Of a stretch of 64,000 bases of DNA, positions 8,835 to 17,150 are shown piece by piece. The stretch spans positions 62,001-126,000 of the forward strand of contig JAAWDH010000010.1 in assembly GCA_022793675.1 (NCBI GenBank), given 5' to 3'. The notes below the pieces were generated by a model. It was given only the letters and a program-made list of their open reading frames with translations. It was not told the origin of the DNA and did no database searches. Position numbers and translations under genes: made by a program. Positions within the stretch are counted from its first letter, which is position 1. Every line of letters begins with the position of its first letter. This DNA comes from Oscillospiraceae bacterium. GTDB taxonomy: Bacteria; Bacillota; Clostridia; Oscillospirales; Ruminococcaceae.

Positions 8835-9074
8835 GGGGTACGGGAGTACGGGTCGCTTTTGAAAAAGCTCCGCAAAACTTTTAATCCGCGCCGGAAATCC
8901 AGCAAGCCGGATTTCTGCTTCGGATAAACATAGCCGGTTCTCCCGCGGTTACGGGCAGGTGGTTTCAGCAGCTATCGACGCAGTAGGCGGTTGGGCGTGT
9001 GCTGACGCGTACCCTGGCGATTAAAAGTCTTTGCGGAGCTTTCTTCAGAAAGCGACCCGTACTCCTCGTACCCC
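8835..9074. mobile_element. R1 repeat, copy A (complete, MITE-like, ~240 bp)
   Basis: The two ends are imperfect inverted copies of about 55 bp. The left end starts GGGGTACGGGAGTACGGGTC and continues with CGCTTTTGAAAAAGCTCCGC and AAAACTTTTAATC. The right end, read on the other strand, starts GGGGTACGAGGAGTACGGGT and continues in the same way. The core (GGAAATCCAGCAAGCCGGAT, then CGGATAAACAT..GCCGGTTCTC, then TATCGACGCAG) recurs at 16.6-17.0 kb and, inverted, at 41.8 kb. No open frame of note lies inside. It looks like a non-autonomous mobile element; no transposase is visible in the window. Confidence 0.75.
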
Positions 9075-9091
9075 AGCAGGGCCAGCCGCCC

Positions 9092-9967
9092 TTAGCGGAA
9101 CTTTTCAATCAGGCCCATGATATAGCGGCCGGTTTTGGCCATCAGTACCATAACGTCAGGTTGCAGCTCCTTGGGGAAAGAAAGGGGCAGGTGGTCGGCC
9201 TCCAATGTGAAGTCGCCTTCATAGCCGATTTCAGCCAGCGCTTTGGCGACCTCCCCCCAATCCAGTTTTTCCAAAAACGGCAGGGTGTGGCAGTCCTGGA
9301 CATAATTCACATCCTGGACATGGAGGGCTTGCAGGCGGTTTTTGCCCATAGCCCGGATAAAATCCTGCGGTTCGATGCCCACAAGGGCTGTATGCCCCAG
9401 GTCTAGGCAGCCGACAACCCAGGGGCTGCCGACTGCGTCAAGCAGGCCGCAAAAGTCCTCCGGCGTCGAGCAGGAGCTGTCAACGATATAGTTGCGGCGT
9501 TTGTCCCGCTGCCACATATTCTCGGCGCAGACCCGGATGCCATATTCCTCACAGCAGGGGATTAAGCTCCTATAGAAGCGGACGTTTTCCTCAAAAAGGG
9601 CCGCCTTGTTCTCCGCGTAGGGGATATGGTGCTTGGGGTGGACGACGATATTTTTGACGCCCATCACGGCCGCCGCTGCCATAGAACGCTTAATCCAGCC
9701 GATAATATCGGTGTCAAAGGGTTCTTCTCCGCGGGAAGACGGAAAAGGGGCGTGGGCTTGGCTGAAGCCGATACCGCATTCGACGGCGACCTCTTTCAGT
9801 TTCAGGGCATGGCTGCGCCATTCATCGGTGCACCAGATGCCCTCCCCTCTGACCATTGGGAAAAACGACCAGTCAACGGCGTCAAAACCGGCTTTTGCTA
9901 AAATCCGGATGGTCTCTTCGTCGCCGAAATTCTGGGCAAGACAGGATGTCTGTGTAACCAAACGCAT
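9092..9967 (-). CDS. Sugar phosphate isomerase/epimerase family TIM-barrel protein, 291 aa
   Basis: Member of the AP-endonuclease-2-like TIM-barrel family (xylose isomerase-like; IolE/IolI-type), which isomerise or epimerise sugars with a divalent metal. Visible family features are KAGFDAVDWSFF near the start, SQAHAPFP (residues ~79-86), GVKNIVVHPKHH, ENMW, GCLDLGHTALVGI (metal-binding D and H), LHVQDVN and FTLEADHLP. The ATG at 9967 has an AAGGAGG site. The gene is alone between repeat copy A and a ~230-bp gap, so the pathway is unknown. Confidence 0.85.
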   Translation of the reverse strand: MRLVTQTSCLAQNFGDEETIRILAKAGFDAVDWSFFPMVRGEGIWCTDEWRSHALKLKEVAVECGIGFSQAHAPFPSSRGEEPFDTDIIGWIKRSMAAAAVMGVKNIVVHPKHHIPYAENKAALFEENVRFYRSLIPCCEEYGIRVCAENMWQRDKRRNYIVDSSCSTPEDFCGLLDAVGSPWVVGCLDLGHTALVGIEPQDFIRAMGKNRLQALHVQDVNYVQDCHTLPFLEKLDWGEVAKALAEIGYEGDFTLEADHLPLSFPKELQPDVMVLMAKTGRYIMGLIEKFR

Positions 9968-10201
9968 AGGTTGGCCCTCCTTTTATGCAAGCCTTCGTTA
10001 GAAGCAGATTTGCAGCGGCTTGCTTCCTTTCAGTATACACCTTTGTCAAAATAGATGCAACCGTTTAAACCAGAAAAACTGCCGAAAATCCACGCCCTTT
10101 TTCGGCATTGTGCCGCAAAAGGGCCGGCGGGGCTTCCGACGCATTTCTGCCCTTTTCGCAGGCTGGCGGGGGTATACTGGAATGGACAGGGAGGGGCGGG
10201 G

Positions 10202-11047
10202 ATGGAGATCTATCTGGATGTGCTGATCGGGCTGAATTTGTACATAACCTATGCGCTGCTGTGCTGCTGCGAGCTGCTGGGGCATTTCCAGGCAAAGCCG
10301 CTGCGCAAAGGCCTTTCGGCGCTATTGGGAGGGCTTTCAGCGCTGCTGATCCTCTGGCCGGAGCTGGGGGCGGCTACATTGACTGCTTTGCGGCTGGGGC
10401 TGGCGGCGGTACTGACCCTTATAGCTTTTGGCTATGGCGGCGCAGGAAAATTCTGGCGGAGGGTGGGACTTTTTTTCCTTATTAATTTCCTTTTTGCCGG
10501 GGTGATGATTGCCTGCTGGCTGGTATTTACGCCGCCAGGGATGGCCATCCGCAACGGCGTTGTCTACTTCCACCTGTCGGCGCTGACAATGGTTGCGGCA
10601 ACCATCGCCGCCTCGCTGGCGGTAAAAGGGCTGTCGACGCTGTTTTGGCGGCGGAAGCCGGAAGCGCTGCTGATGGAGGCCACCCTCACGGCCGACGGCA
10701 GGGAAACGGCGCTGCGCATCCTGCTGGATACGGGCAACCGCTTAGCTCTTTCTGGGGTACCGGTGGTGGTGTGCAGCAGGAAAAGCCTTGCCGCACTGCT
10801 GCCGGCAGAATTTTTTGCGGCGGCAGACGACCTGGCGGGGCTTTCTGGGCTTTCGGGGAGCAGCTGGGGGCGGCGCATCCGCCTTGTCCCCTGCGAAACC
10901 GCGGCAGGGAAAAAGCTGCTGCCGGCCTTCCGCCCCGACAGCTTTACCCGCAGCGACGGCGAACGGCTGGACTGTTTCGTGGCCGTTACTGACGGGGATT
11001 TCGGCGACGCTGACGGCGCTGCGCCGGAGGAATTATGGAAAAGCTAA
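10202..11047 (+). CDS. spoIIGA: Sporulation sigma-E factor processing peptidase SpoIIGA
   Basis: A membrane-embedded aspartic protease that removes the pro-sequence from sigma-E in the mother cell after asymmetric septation. The N-terminal half (residues ~5-145) holds about five hydrophobic segments starting MEIYLDVLIGLNLYITY. The C-terminal half contains LLDTGNRL, with catalytic Asp176 in the DTGN motif. The start at 10202 is used because GGAGGGGCGGGG precedes the ATG and the protein then begins like other SpoIIGA proteins. sigE follows 69 bp downstream, the expected pairing. The length (281 aa) is normal. Confidence 0.93.
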   Translation: MEIYLDVLIGLNLYITYALLCCCELLGHFQAKPLRKGLSALLGGLSALLILWPELGAATLTALRLGLAAVLTLIAFGYGGAGKFWRRVGLFFLINFLFAGVMIACWLVFTPPGMAIRNGVVYFHLSALTMVAATIAASLAVKGLSTLFWRRKPEALLMEATLTADGRETALRILLDTGNRLALSGVPVVVCSRKSLAALLPAEFFAAADDLAGLSGLSGSSWGRRIRLVPCETAAGKKLLPAFRPDSFTRSDGERLDCFVAVTDGDFGDADGAAPEELWKS

Positions 11048-11116
11048 AATATAGGTATCCCGGCGAGTGAAGCTAGCTGCGCCGGCCGAGTAAAAAAAGA
11101 AAGGCAGGAACCCACC

Positions 11117-11878
11117 ATGACCCGCACAATCAACCTGATCCATCACCCGTTCGCTGCGCTGAAGCGGCTTAGGCTGGCGGTCCGGCTTAAACTGGAAGCA
11201 TGGCTGGGCCGGCTGAGAAAGGCCGGCCGGCTGGACTATATCAACGGCGCGCAGTCCCTGCCGCCGCCGCTGACCCGCGAAGAGGAACAGCAAGCATTCG
11301 CGCTGCTGGCAACCGAACCGGCCAAGGCAAAGGAACTGCTGATTACCCATAATTTGCGGCTGGTGGTGTACATCGCCCGCAAATTCGAATCGACCGGCAC
11401 CGGACTTGAAGACCTGATCTCTATCGGCACAATCGGGCTGATTAAAGCGGTGGGCACCTTTTCGCCGGACAAGAAGATCAAGCTTGCAACCTACGCTTCC
11501 CGCTGCATTGAGAATGAAATCCTGATGCACCTGCGGAAAACCGCCCGCCAGAAGGCCGAGGTCTCCTTTGACGAGCCGCTGAACGTCGATTGGGACGGCA
11601 ACGAGCTGCTTTTGTCCGACGTGCTTGGGACCGATGAGGACTGCATCCGCCGCGATATGGAATATGAAGCTGAGAAAGAGGCTTTGCGGCAGGCGGTGGA
11701 ACGGCTCTGCGGCCGGGAACGCAGGATCATGGAGCTGCGCTTCGGGCTTGGCGGCAAAAAGGAACATACTCAAAAGGAGGTCGCCGACTTAATCGGCATC
11801 TCCCAATCCTACATTTCCCGGCTGGAAAAGCGGATCCTCAAACGGCTGGCGGCAGAGCTGCGGGAGGAGCTGGAATGA
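11117..11878 (+). CDS. sigE: RNA polymerase sporulation sigma factor SigE (pro-sigma-E)
   Basis: Mother-cell sigma factor made as an inactive precursor. The basic, amphipathic pro-region is at residues ~1-30. Region 2 follows ([57 protein letters not shown]). Region 4 ends with the helix-turn-helix [19 protein letters not shown]. The length of 253 aa is slightly longer than the Bacillus protein (239 aa). The gene is downstream of its protease spoIIGA. The third member often found here, sigG, does not follow; a small Cys-rich gene does. Confidence 0.95.
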   Translation: MTRTINLIHHPFAALKRLRLAVRLKLEAWLGRLRKAGRLDYINGAQSLPPPLTREEEQQAFALLATEPAKAKELLITHNLRLVVYIARKFESTGTGLEDLISIGTIGLIKAVGTFSPDKKIKLATYASRCIENEILMHLRKTARQKAEVSFDEPLNVDWDGNELLLSDVLGTDEDCIRRDMEYEAEKEALRQAVERLCGRERRIMELRFGLGGKKEHTQKEVADLIGISQSYISRLEKRILKRLAAELREELE

Positions 11879-11976
11879 GACGCAGCCATTATTGACACAG
11901 GCAGAAAAATTGCTGTAACCCCTCCTTTGCCCCGCGCATAGTATGGCGTACAACAAACAAAGGAGGGCAATCAACT

Positions 11977-12150
11977 ATGAATTGCTTTGGTAACAACAGC
12001 TGGTTCCTCATCATCATCCTGCTCCTGGTCTGCTGCTGCGGGAATGGCGGCAGCTCCGCCATCGGCAGCGGCTGCGGCTGTGGCTGCGGCATGAACAACG
12101 GCGGCTGCGGCTGCGGCAACAACGTCCCGGACTGCGGCTGCGGCTGCTAA
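11977..12150 (+). CDS. Small Cys/Gly-rich protein, 57 aa (possible spore-associated protein)
   Basis: Starts MNCFGNNSWFLIIILLLVCC, a short hydrophobic segment. It is followed by a run of Gly and Cys (GCGCGCG, CGCG, ending DCGCGC); 14 of the 57 residues are Cys. The ribosome binding site AAAGGAGGGC is very strong. The pattern matches small proteins called 'chorion class high-cysteine HCB protein 13' in Clostridia; that name only reflects composition. It starts 98 bp after sigE. A CATAGTATG box at 11937-11945 with AC about 17 bp upstream resembles a sigma-K type promoter, so late mother-cell expression is possible but unproven. A terminator follows. Confidence 0.75.
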   Translation: MNCFGNNSWFLIIILLLVCCCGNGGSSAIGSGCGCGCGMNNGGCGCGNNVPDCGCGC

Positions 12151-12179
12151 GAACTGGCGCTAGGCCCTAACGCCTAGAA

Positions 12180-12224
12180 AGCCCCAGGCTCAAGGAGGGA
12201 ACTCCAAGGCCTGGGGCTTTTTGC
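12180..12224 (+). terminator. Rho-independent terminator after the Cys-rich gene
   Basis: AGCCCCAGGC (12180-12189) pairs with GCCTGGGGCT (12209-12218) and is followed by TTTTTGCTT. It separates the sporulation cluster from the next transcription unit. Confidence 0.85.
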
Positions 12225-12311
12225 TTCAAGCGCAGCTTCTCCCGCCTGTCCAAAGCCAGATGGGAAACAGAATCCCGATGGAAAAAAATTCAGGTTTTCA
12301 GAAATTTTTGT

Positions 12312-12341
12312 TTGACAAATTATACTGTAGTATGCTATAAT
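12312..12341 (+). promoter_or_regulatory. Near-consensus sigma-A promoter with internal dyad
   Basis: TTGACA (12312-12317), 18-bp spacer, TATAAT (12336-12341). The spacer holds the small dyad ATACT-GT-AGTAT, which could bind a repressor. Transcription would start near 12348 and drive the long leader and the TVP38-type gene, perhaps also the two TrkA genes. Confidence 0.8.
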
Positions 12342-12347
12342 AAAGAA

Positions 12348-12552
12348 AAACAGAAAAGGACCCGCCCAGAAAGTCCGCCAAAAAGGGCTTTTGGGTGCCT
12401 ACAGCGCCAATCCCAGGCAGGTTCTGCCGTTTAAGCTGTAAACTTTCTGTTACCCTGAAGCCCTATCTGCCTTTGGGGCGTTTTGGTAGATAGAAACGCG
12501 GCGTATGGATGGGCTTTCGCCTGACCTTGCGCACAAAGGAGTGGGCTTTTGT
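12348..12552 (+). promoter_or_regulatory. Long, possibly structured 5' leader (three-way-junction-like fold)
   Basis: The ~205-nt leader can fold into nested stems found by eye. Stem P1, CAGAAAGT (12367-12374) with ACTTTCTG (12442-12449), encloses two arms. One is CCAAAA/TTTTGG (12378-12394). The other is ACAGC/GCTGT (12401-12405 with 12435-12439), capped by GGCAG-GTT-CTGCC (12416-12428). A separate 9-bp hairpin, CTATCTGCC/GGTAGATAG (12463-12493), follows and could be the expression switch. The ribosome binding site AAAGGAG is at 12535-12541. I do not recognise a known riboswitch class; the fold is a hypothesis. Confidence 0.4.
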
Positions 12553-13269
12553 ATGCAATCTAGCGACAAAACGAAAAAACTGATCCGCTGTACAGCTTGG
12601 GCCATCACCGGCTGCCTTGCAGGATTGCTTATCTGGTTTTTTACACTGTATGGCCGGGACATCTGGAACATTTTTTTAAGCGATAACCCTTCGGCGGCCA
12701 TGGAGGCTTTTATCCGTTCGCTGGGCGGATGGGGGCCGTTTGTACTGGTGCTTTTGCAGACGCTGCAAATCGCCATCGCTTTCCTTCCCGGCGAACCGGT
12801 GGAGCTGGCGGCGGGGATCCTCTACGGCGGCTTCTGGGGGTCTATCCTCTGCCTTGTCGGCGTGCTGATCGGATCGGCGCTGGTCTATTGGCTGGTGGCA
12901 AAGCTGGGCAAAAACGCCATTGACGCTTTCCATGACGGGAAAAGTATGCGCAAATTCAACAGCATCCCCGCTTTCAAGCAGGAAAAAAGCGCCGAAATAC
13001 TGACCTTTCTCCTATTCCTAATCCCTGGCATCCCGAAAGACTTCCTGACATTCGCAGCACCGCTGACGCCGATGAAGCCGCTGCGGTTCCTGCTTATTTC
13101 CACAGCTGCCCGCGCGCCGGGGATGTTTATTACCACCTTTGCCGGCGAAAGCCTATTGGCTGGGAATTTCTGGATGGCCGCCGGGCTTTACGGCATCCTG
13201 TTTGTCGGCGCTGTAATCGGCTTCTTCTTTTACCGCAGGGTCACCCGCGAAAGGACGGACAGGCCCTAA
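12553..13269 (+). CDS. TVP38/TMEM64 (SNARE-associated / DedA-like) membrane protein, 238 aa
   Basis: A polytopic membrane protein with about six hydrophobic segments. The family signature is FLPGEPVELAAGILYGGFWG, followed by LIGSALVYWLVAKLGK, then LFLIPGIPKDFLTFAAPLTP, which corresponds to the conserved second re-entrant loop. DedA/TVP38 proteins are implicated in lipid and membrane-potential homeostasis; the exact substrate is unknown. I use the ATG at 12553, preceded by AAAGGAGTGGGC, rather than an in-frame ATG at 12505 that has no good ribosome site. It is preceded by a strong promoter and long leader and followed after 44 bp by the TrkA pair. Confidence 0.88.
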   Translation: MQSSDKTKKLIRCTAWAITGCLAGLLIWFFTLYGRDIWNIFLSDNPSAAMEAFIRSLGGWGPFVLVLLQTLQIAIAFLPGEPVELAAGILYGGFWGSILCLVGVLIGSALVYWLVAKLGKNAIDAFHDGKSMRKFNSIPAFKQEKSAEILTFLLFLIPGIPKDFLTFAAPLTPMKPLRFLLISTAARAPGMFITTFAGESLLAGNFWMAAGLYGILFVGAVIGFFFYRRVTRERTDRP

Positions 13270-13313
13270 CGCCAAAACCTATATCCCCGAAAGGGACAAG
13301 GACGGTTGCTCAT

Positions 13314-13931
13314 ATGAATATTCTGATTGTAGGCTGCGGCCGGGTGGGCGCAGCGCTGGCTGGGGTGCTAAGCCGCGAAGGGCACGATGTGTCGATCGTC
13401 GACCGGCAGGAAAACGCCTTCAACCTGCTGCCCGAGGATTATACCGGCTATACGACGGTCGGGGTGCCCATCGACCAGGACGTGCTGCGCCGGGCAGGCA
13501 TCGAAAACTGCGAAGCGGTGGCGGCAGTAAGCCAGGACGACAACGTCAATATCATGGTCTGCCAGCTGGCTGAAGAGATTTTCAAAGTCAAAAAGGTCAT
13601 CGCCCGTATCTATGACCCGGCCCGCGAAAGCGTCTTTTCCCATTTTGGGCTGGACACCATCTGCCCAACCAATATCACGGTCGATTCTATGCACAGCGCC
13701 CTATTGGAACAGGAAGCCCAGCACCTAAGTTTTGGGTGCAACGCTGTGTCTTTCCGGAAAATCCCCGTCCCCCAGCACCTGGTCGGCATCAGCACCGACC
13801 AGGTCGACGAACCGGAGGGGGAGGAAATTTTTGCCGTACTGCGCGGCGGACGGCGGCTGGCTTTTGCTTCCCAGCAGCCACTGACGCTAGCGGCGGATGA
13901 CCAGCTGGTCATTGCCAAACTTACCGATTAG
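13314..13931 (+). CDS. TrkA/KtrA-type RCK potassium-transport regulator (first copy), 205 aa
   Basis: Cytoplasmic regulatory subunit with an N-terminal RCK Rossmann domain (MNILIVGCGRVGAALAGVL; GxGxxG nucleotide site, Asp in VDRQE at the end of strand 2). A shorter C-terminal RCK_C-like domain covers residues ~135-205. Such proteins bind NAD(H) or ATP/ADP and gate a Trk/Ktr membrane channel. The membrane subunit (TrkH/KtrB) is not in the window. The second copy follows directly, and the two may form a heteromeric ring. Confidence 0.9.
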   Translation: MNILIVGCGRVGAALAGVLSREGHDVSIVDRQENAFNLLPEDYTGYTTVGVPIDQDVLRRAGIENCEAVAAVSQDDNVNIMVCQLAEEIFKVKKVIARIYDPARESVFSHFGLDTICPTNITVDSMHSALLEQEAQHLSFGCNAVSFRKIPVPQHLVGISTDQVDEPEGEEIFAVLRGGRRLAFASQQPLTLAADDQLVIAKLTD

Positions 13932-13950
13932 CTTTTTGGGGGGATCCCTA

Positions 13951-14610
13951 TTGAATGTTATCATTATCGGCGGCGGCAAGCTCGGATATTACCTAGCACG
14001 GACGCTGATTGAACATGGCCACAGCCCGACGCTGGTGGAACAGGACAAGAAAACCAGCCTGCGTCTGGCCGACGAGCTGGACATCCCGGTGGTCTGCGGC
14101 GACGGCACCTTGATTGATTCCTTGCGGGCCGCCGGCATCAAGGAGGCCGACGCGCTGGTGGCGGTGACCGGCGAAGACGAACAGAACCTGGTGGCCTGCC
14201 AGCTGGCGAAAATGCTCTTTGGCGTCCGCCGCACAGTAGCTAAAGCCAATAACCCCAAAAATACCCAAGTCATGCGCCAGCTGGGCATCGATATCACCGT
14301 CTCGGCTACTGACATGATCGCCCGGCTGATCGAACGGGAAGTGGATCTGACTGCCATCAAGCAGGTGGTCTCCCTCAACCAGGGGGAGGCTTCCCTAAGT
14401 GAGATCACCCTTCCCGAAGACTACCGCTATGACGGCAGCCGACTTACTGACATCCGCCTTCCCGACCAGTCGGTCATCGTCTCTATCGAACGCGGGGGGG
14501 AAGTCATTATCCCCCGGGGCAGCACCCGGATCTGCTCCGGCGACAAACTGCTGATTATGGCAAAAAACGAAGTGCTCTATAAAGTCCAGGAAAAGCTGCG
14601 GCTGGAGTAA
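13951..14610 (+). CDS. TrkA/KtrA-type RCK potassium-transport regulator (second copy), 219 aa
   Basis: Same architecture as the preceding gene. An N-terminal Rossmann fold starts MNVIIIGGGKLGYYLARTL with an acidic residue after strand 2 (VEQD), then VVCGDGT and VAVTGEDEQNLVACQLAK. An RCK_C domain is at residues ~140-219. The start is taken as TTG at 13951, preceded by GGGGGGATC. The open frame continues upstream into the previous gene's end without a better start. The two RCK genes are adjacent and share only moderate similarity, so they are probably old paralogues. Confidence 0.88.
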   Translation: MNVIIIGGGKLGYYLARTLIEHGHSPTLVEQDKKTSLRLADELDIPVVCGDGTLIDSLRAAGIKEADALVAVTGEDEQNLVACQLAKMLFGVRRTVAKANNPKNTQVMRQLGIDITVSATDMIARLIEREVDLTAIKQVVSLNQGEASLSEITLPEDYRYDGSRLTDIRLPDQSVIVSIERGGEVIIPRGSTRICSGDKLLIMAKNEVLYKVQEKLRLE

Positions 14611-14646
14611 ACGGCCGGCATCAGCCCACAGAGAGGAAAGTTTGCG

Positions 14647-15225
14647 ATGTTTAATGAAAAAGCAGCAAAAATCTATGACTACATTCGGGATTGCATCCAA
14701 AACCACAACTTTTCCCCTACCGTACGGGAAATCTGTGAGCAGGTGGGCATCCGCTCCACCTCGACGGTGCACTATTACCTGAAAGTACTTGAAGACGAGG
14801 GCTTAATCCTCAAAGACCCGTTGAAAAAGCGCACCATCAAACTGCCGATGAGCTCAATGACGGTGCCGCTGTTGGGGACGGTAACGGCCGGGCAGCCCAT
14901 TACCGCTATCGAGGAAATCGAAGAATACATCCCAGTGGCCAACCTCCCCGGCAACAGCACCGACTATTTTGCCCTCCACGTCCGTGGGGAGAGCATGAGG
15001 GATGCCGGCATCCTTAACGGCGATATCGTCATTGTCCGCAAGACCCGTTCCTGCCAGAACGGCGACATTGTCGTTGCGCTGATGGAGGACGAGGCGACAG
15101 TCAAGCGCTTTTTCCGGGAAAAGGACCATTTCCGCTTGCAGCCCGAAAACCCTGATTTTGAACCGATCCGCGTTCGGGAACTGACCATCTTAGGGAAGGT
15201 CGCCGCCCTGCTGCGCAACTATTGA
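14647..15225 (+). CDS. lexA: LexA repressor
   Basis: SOS repressor. An N-terminal winged helix (residues ~1-65; [20 protein letters not shown]) is followed by an S24 self-cleaving peptidase domain. The scissile Ala-Gly pair is A81-G82 (VTAGQP), the catalytic Ser is S116 (RGESM), and the general-base Lys is K153 (ATVKRFF). The length of 192 aa is slightly short but complete. It starts 36 bp after the second RCK gene. I see no GAAC-N4-GTTC SOS box directly upstream, so autoregulation is not obvious here. A terminator follows. Confidence 0.95.
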   Translation: MFNEKAAKIYDYIRDCIQNHNFSPTVREICEQVGIRSTSTVHYYLKVLEDEGLILKDPLKKRTIKLPMSSMTVPLLGTVTAGQPITAIEEIEEYIPVANLPGNSTDYFALHVRGESMRDAGILNGDIVIVRKTRSCQNGDIVVALMEDEATVKRFFREKDHFRLQPENPDFEPIRVRELTILGKVAALLRNY

Positions 15226-15232
15226 TTTTGCC

Positions 15233-15269
15233 GCGCACAAGCCCGCCTTAGGGGTTTGTGCGCTTTTTT
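15233..15269 (+). terminator. Rho-independent terminator after lexA
   Basis: GCGCACAAGCCC (15233-15244) pairs with GGGTTTGTGCGC (15252-15263), followed by six Ts. It closes the lexA transcription unit before the mannosidase gene. Confidence 0.88.
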
Positions 15270-15292
15270 GCTGTAGAAAGGAGCTTTCCGAT

Positions 15293-16585
15293 ATGATTAC
15301 CCCCAGCCTTGCCGCCCTTCTCAAGCAGGCCGAAAGCCGTTTTGCCGACCGCCCCGCCCTGCTTGAAACATTTAAAAACGCCTTCCTCTCCACCATCGAA
15401 ACCACCCTGCGCCCGCTGCCCTGCGATGAAACCTTTGTCATCACCGGCGATATCCCGGCTATGTGGCTGCGGGATTCCTCGGCGCAGGTCCGCCACTACC
15501 TTCCCTTCACCAGCAGCGACCCCGAATTAGCCCGCTTAATCGAAGGGCTGATTGCCCGCCAGGCTGCCTGCATCCTCCTAGACCCCTACGCCAACGCCTT
15601 TAATGAAGATCCCGACGGCAGCCGCTGGTGCGAAGACCACACCCAGCACCTGAAAGGGGTCTGGGAACGCAAATACGAGGTCGATTCCCTCTGCTATCCC
15701 GTCCAGCTTAGCTACCTCTACTGGAAAGCCAGCGGTTCCGCCCGCATTTTCACGCCGCGGCTGCGCGAAGCTTTTTGGGCAATCGTCCGCACCTTTATCA
15801 CTGAACAGCGCCATTTTGAGCGCTCCCCCTACCGCTTTATCCGCCCCGAGGAAAGCTGCAACGGCTTAGAACAGGAAACCCTCCAAAACGGCGGCATGGG
15901 GATGCCAGTCAATTACACTGGTATGACCTGGTCAGGCTTCCGGCCCTCTGACGATGCCTGCGATTTTGGCTACCTGATCCCCGCCAATATGTTTGCGGTG
16001 GTCATACTCGGCTATATGATGGAGATGGCCAAGGAAGGTTTTGACGACCCTATCCTTTATGAAGCCGCCCGCAAGCTCCGCCATGAAATTGACTATGGTA
16101 TCCGCCATTACGGCATTTACCGCCACCCCGTCTTTGGGCCTATCTACGCCTATGAGACCGACGGATTCGGCAACTATAACCTGATGGACGACGCCAACGT
16201 CCCAAGCCTCCTATCCATCCCCTATCTGGGCTACCGGCCCGCCGACGACCCCATTTATCAGAACACCCGCCGCTTTATCCTCAGCAGCGAAAACCCCCAC
16301 TACCACGCGGGCACAGCTGCCGCCGGCATCGGCAGCCCCCATACGCCGAAAGGCTACATCTGGCCGATTGCGCTTTCTATGCAGGGGCTGACGGCGGACA
16401 GCAAAGCTGAAGCAGAAACCTTGATGGGACAGCTGCTCGAAGCCGACGGCGGCTGCCGGCTGATGCATGAAAGCTTTGACCCCAACGACCCCAACCATTT
16501 TACGCGGCCCTGGTTTGCCTGGGCAAACAGCCTGTTCGCCGAACTAGTCTATAAAACTTATCTAGCAACGGACTGTGCCCGCTGA
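15293..16585 (+). CDS. Glycoside hydrolase family 125 exo-alpha-1,6-mannosidase
   Basis: GH125 enzymes remove terminal alpha-1,6-linked mannose by an inverting, metal-independent mechanism. The 430-aa protein has family-typical blocks: [22 protein letters not shown] near residue 50, [55 protein letters not shown], and [17 protein letters not shown] at the end. There is no signal peptide, so it acts in the cytoplasm on imported oligosaccharides such as host N-glycan fragments. The last residues (~ATDCAR) and the stop are encoded by the first unit of a 27-bp tandem repeat, so the natural C-terminus may have been altered. A ribosome site AGGAGC precedes the ATG. Confidence 0.93.
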   Translation: MITPSLAALLKQAESRFADRPALLETFKNAFLSTIETTLRPLPCDETFVITGDIPAMWLRDSSAQVRHYLPFTSSDPELARLIEGLIARQAACILLDPYANAFNEDPDGSRWCEDHTQHLKGVWERKYEVDSLCYPVQLSYLYWKASGSARIFTPRLREAFWAIVRTFITEQRHFERSPYRFIRPEESCNGLEQETLQNGGMGMPVNYTGMTWSGFRPSDDACDFGYLIPANMFAVVILGYMMEMAKEGFDDPILYEAARKLRHEIDYGIRHYGIYRHPVFGPIYAYETDGFGNYNLMDDANVPSLLSIPYLGYRPADDPIYQNTRRFILSSENPHYHAGTAAAGIGSPHTPKGYIWPIALSMQGLTADSKAEAETLMGQLLEADGGCRLMHESFDPNDPNHFTRPWFAWANSLFAELVYKTYLATDCAR

Positions 16586-16646
16586 CAATTCGCAACGGAC
16601 TGTGCCCGCTAACAATTCGCGGCGGGCTGTGCCCGCTGACAATTCG
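16566..16646. repeat. Three tandem 27-bp units at the 3' end of the GH125 gene
   Basis: The unit is approximately CAACGGACTGTGCCCGCTGA followed by CAATTCG. Copies start at 16566, 16593 and 16620; a fourth isolated copy is at 16811-16837 inside the R1 cluster. The first unit contains the TGA stop codon of the GH125 gene. Confidence 0.85.
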
Positions 16647-17037
16647 CGGCGGAAATCCAGCAAGCCGGATTTCTGCTGCGGATAAACATGGCCGGTTCTC
16701 TCGCGGTTACGGGCAGGCGGTTCCTGCTCCTATCGACGCAGCAGGCGGCTAAACGTGTGCTGACACGTACCCTGGCGATTAAAAGTCTTTGCGGAGCTTT
16801 CTTCAGAAAGCGGCGGGCTGTGCCCGCTGACAATTCGCGTCGGAAATCCAGCAAGCCAGATTTCTGCTGCGGATAAACATGGCCGGTTCTCTCGCGGTCA
16901 CGGGCAGGCGGTTCCAGTTCCTATCGGCAGCAGCTATCGACGCAGCAGGCGGCTAGATGTATGCTGACACGTACCCTGGCGATTAAAAGTCTTTGCGGAG
17001 CTTTCTTCAGAAAGCGACCCGTACTCCTCGTACTCCT
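16647..17037. mobile_element. R1 repeat, copy B (two partial elements in tandem)
   Basis: Two near-identical blocks with a period of 191 bp, the 27-bp-unit junctions starting at 16621 and 16812. Each has the R1 core (GGAAATCCAGCAAGCC.., GGATAAACATGGCCGGTTCT, TATCGACGCAGCAGGCGGC) and the R1 right end (ACGTACCCTGGCGATTAAAA, then GTCTTTGCGGAGC). Only the second block retains the terminal GACCCGTACTCCTCGTACTCC-like end. The left terminal repeat is missing and is replaced by the 27-bp unit. Apart from the pepC promoter, nothing else is visible in this 565-bp gap. Confidence 0.75.
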
Positions 17038-17051
17038 TCAAAACAAAAGCC

Positions 17052-17080
17052 TTGACTTTTTGGCTGAACAGGGGTAAACT
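17052..17080 (+). promoter_or_regulatory. Sigma-A-type promoter for pepC
   Basis: TTGACT (17052-17057), 17-bp spacer, TAAACT (17075-17080). It lies just after the end of R1 copy B and 70 bp upstream of the pepC start. Confidence 0.6.
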
Positions 17081-17150
17081 GGAGTTATAGGGGCCGGGCT
17101 GCCGGCTGCCCTAAAATCTGCTTGCTATCAGACGAAAGGAGTTCTCTGTT

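Noticed and set aside
8738-8905. Upstream extension of the HD-GYP response regulator
   Set aside because: It crosses a good promoter and enters R1 copy A. The receiver domain is complete from the GTG at 8737.
10035-10060. Spo0A-box-like TTTGTCAAAAT upstream of spoIIGA
   Set aside because: It is about 150 bp from the start codon with mismatches to TGTCGAA and no paired promoter elements.
11035-11070. Tiny open frame after spoIIGA (GGAGGAATT ATG..., 11 codons)
   Set aside because: It overlaps the last codons of spoIIGA and ends quickly; a chance ribosome-site-like sequence is more likely.
12348-12552. Known riboswitch (TPP, FMN, purine, c-di-GMP, c-di-AMP, yybP, T-box) in the TVP38 leader
   Set aside because: None of the conserved core sequences of these classes could be found, so only an unclassified structured leader is proposed.
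14611-14646. SOS box upstream of lexA
   Set aside because: No GAAC-N4-GTTC or close variant could be found in the 36-bp gap.
16566-16646. Possible CRISPR or integron-like array
   Set aside because: 27-bp units are contiguous with no unique spacers and no cas or integrase gene is nearby.
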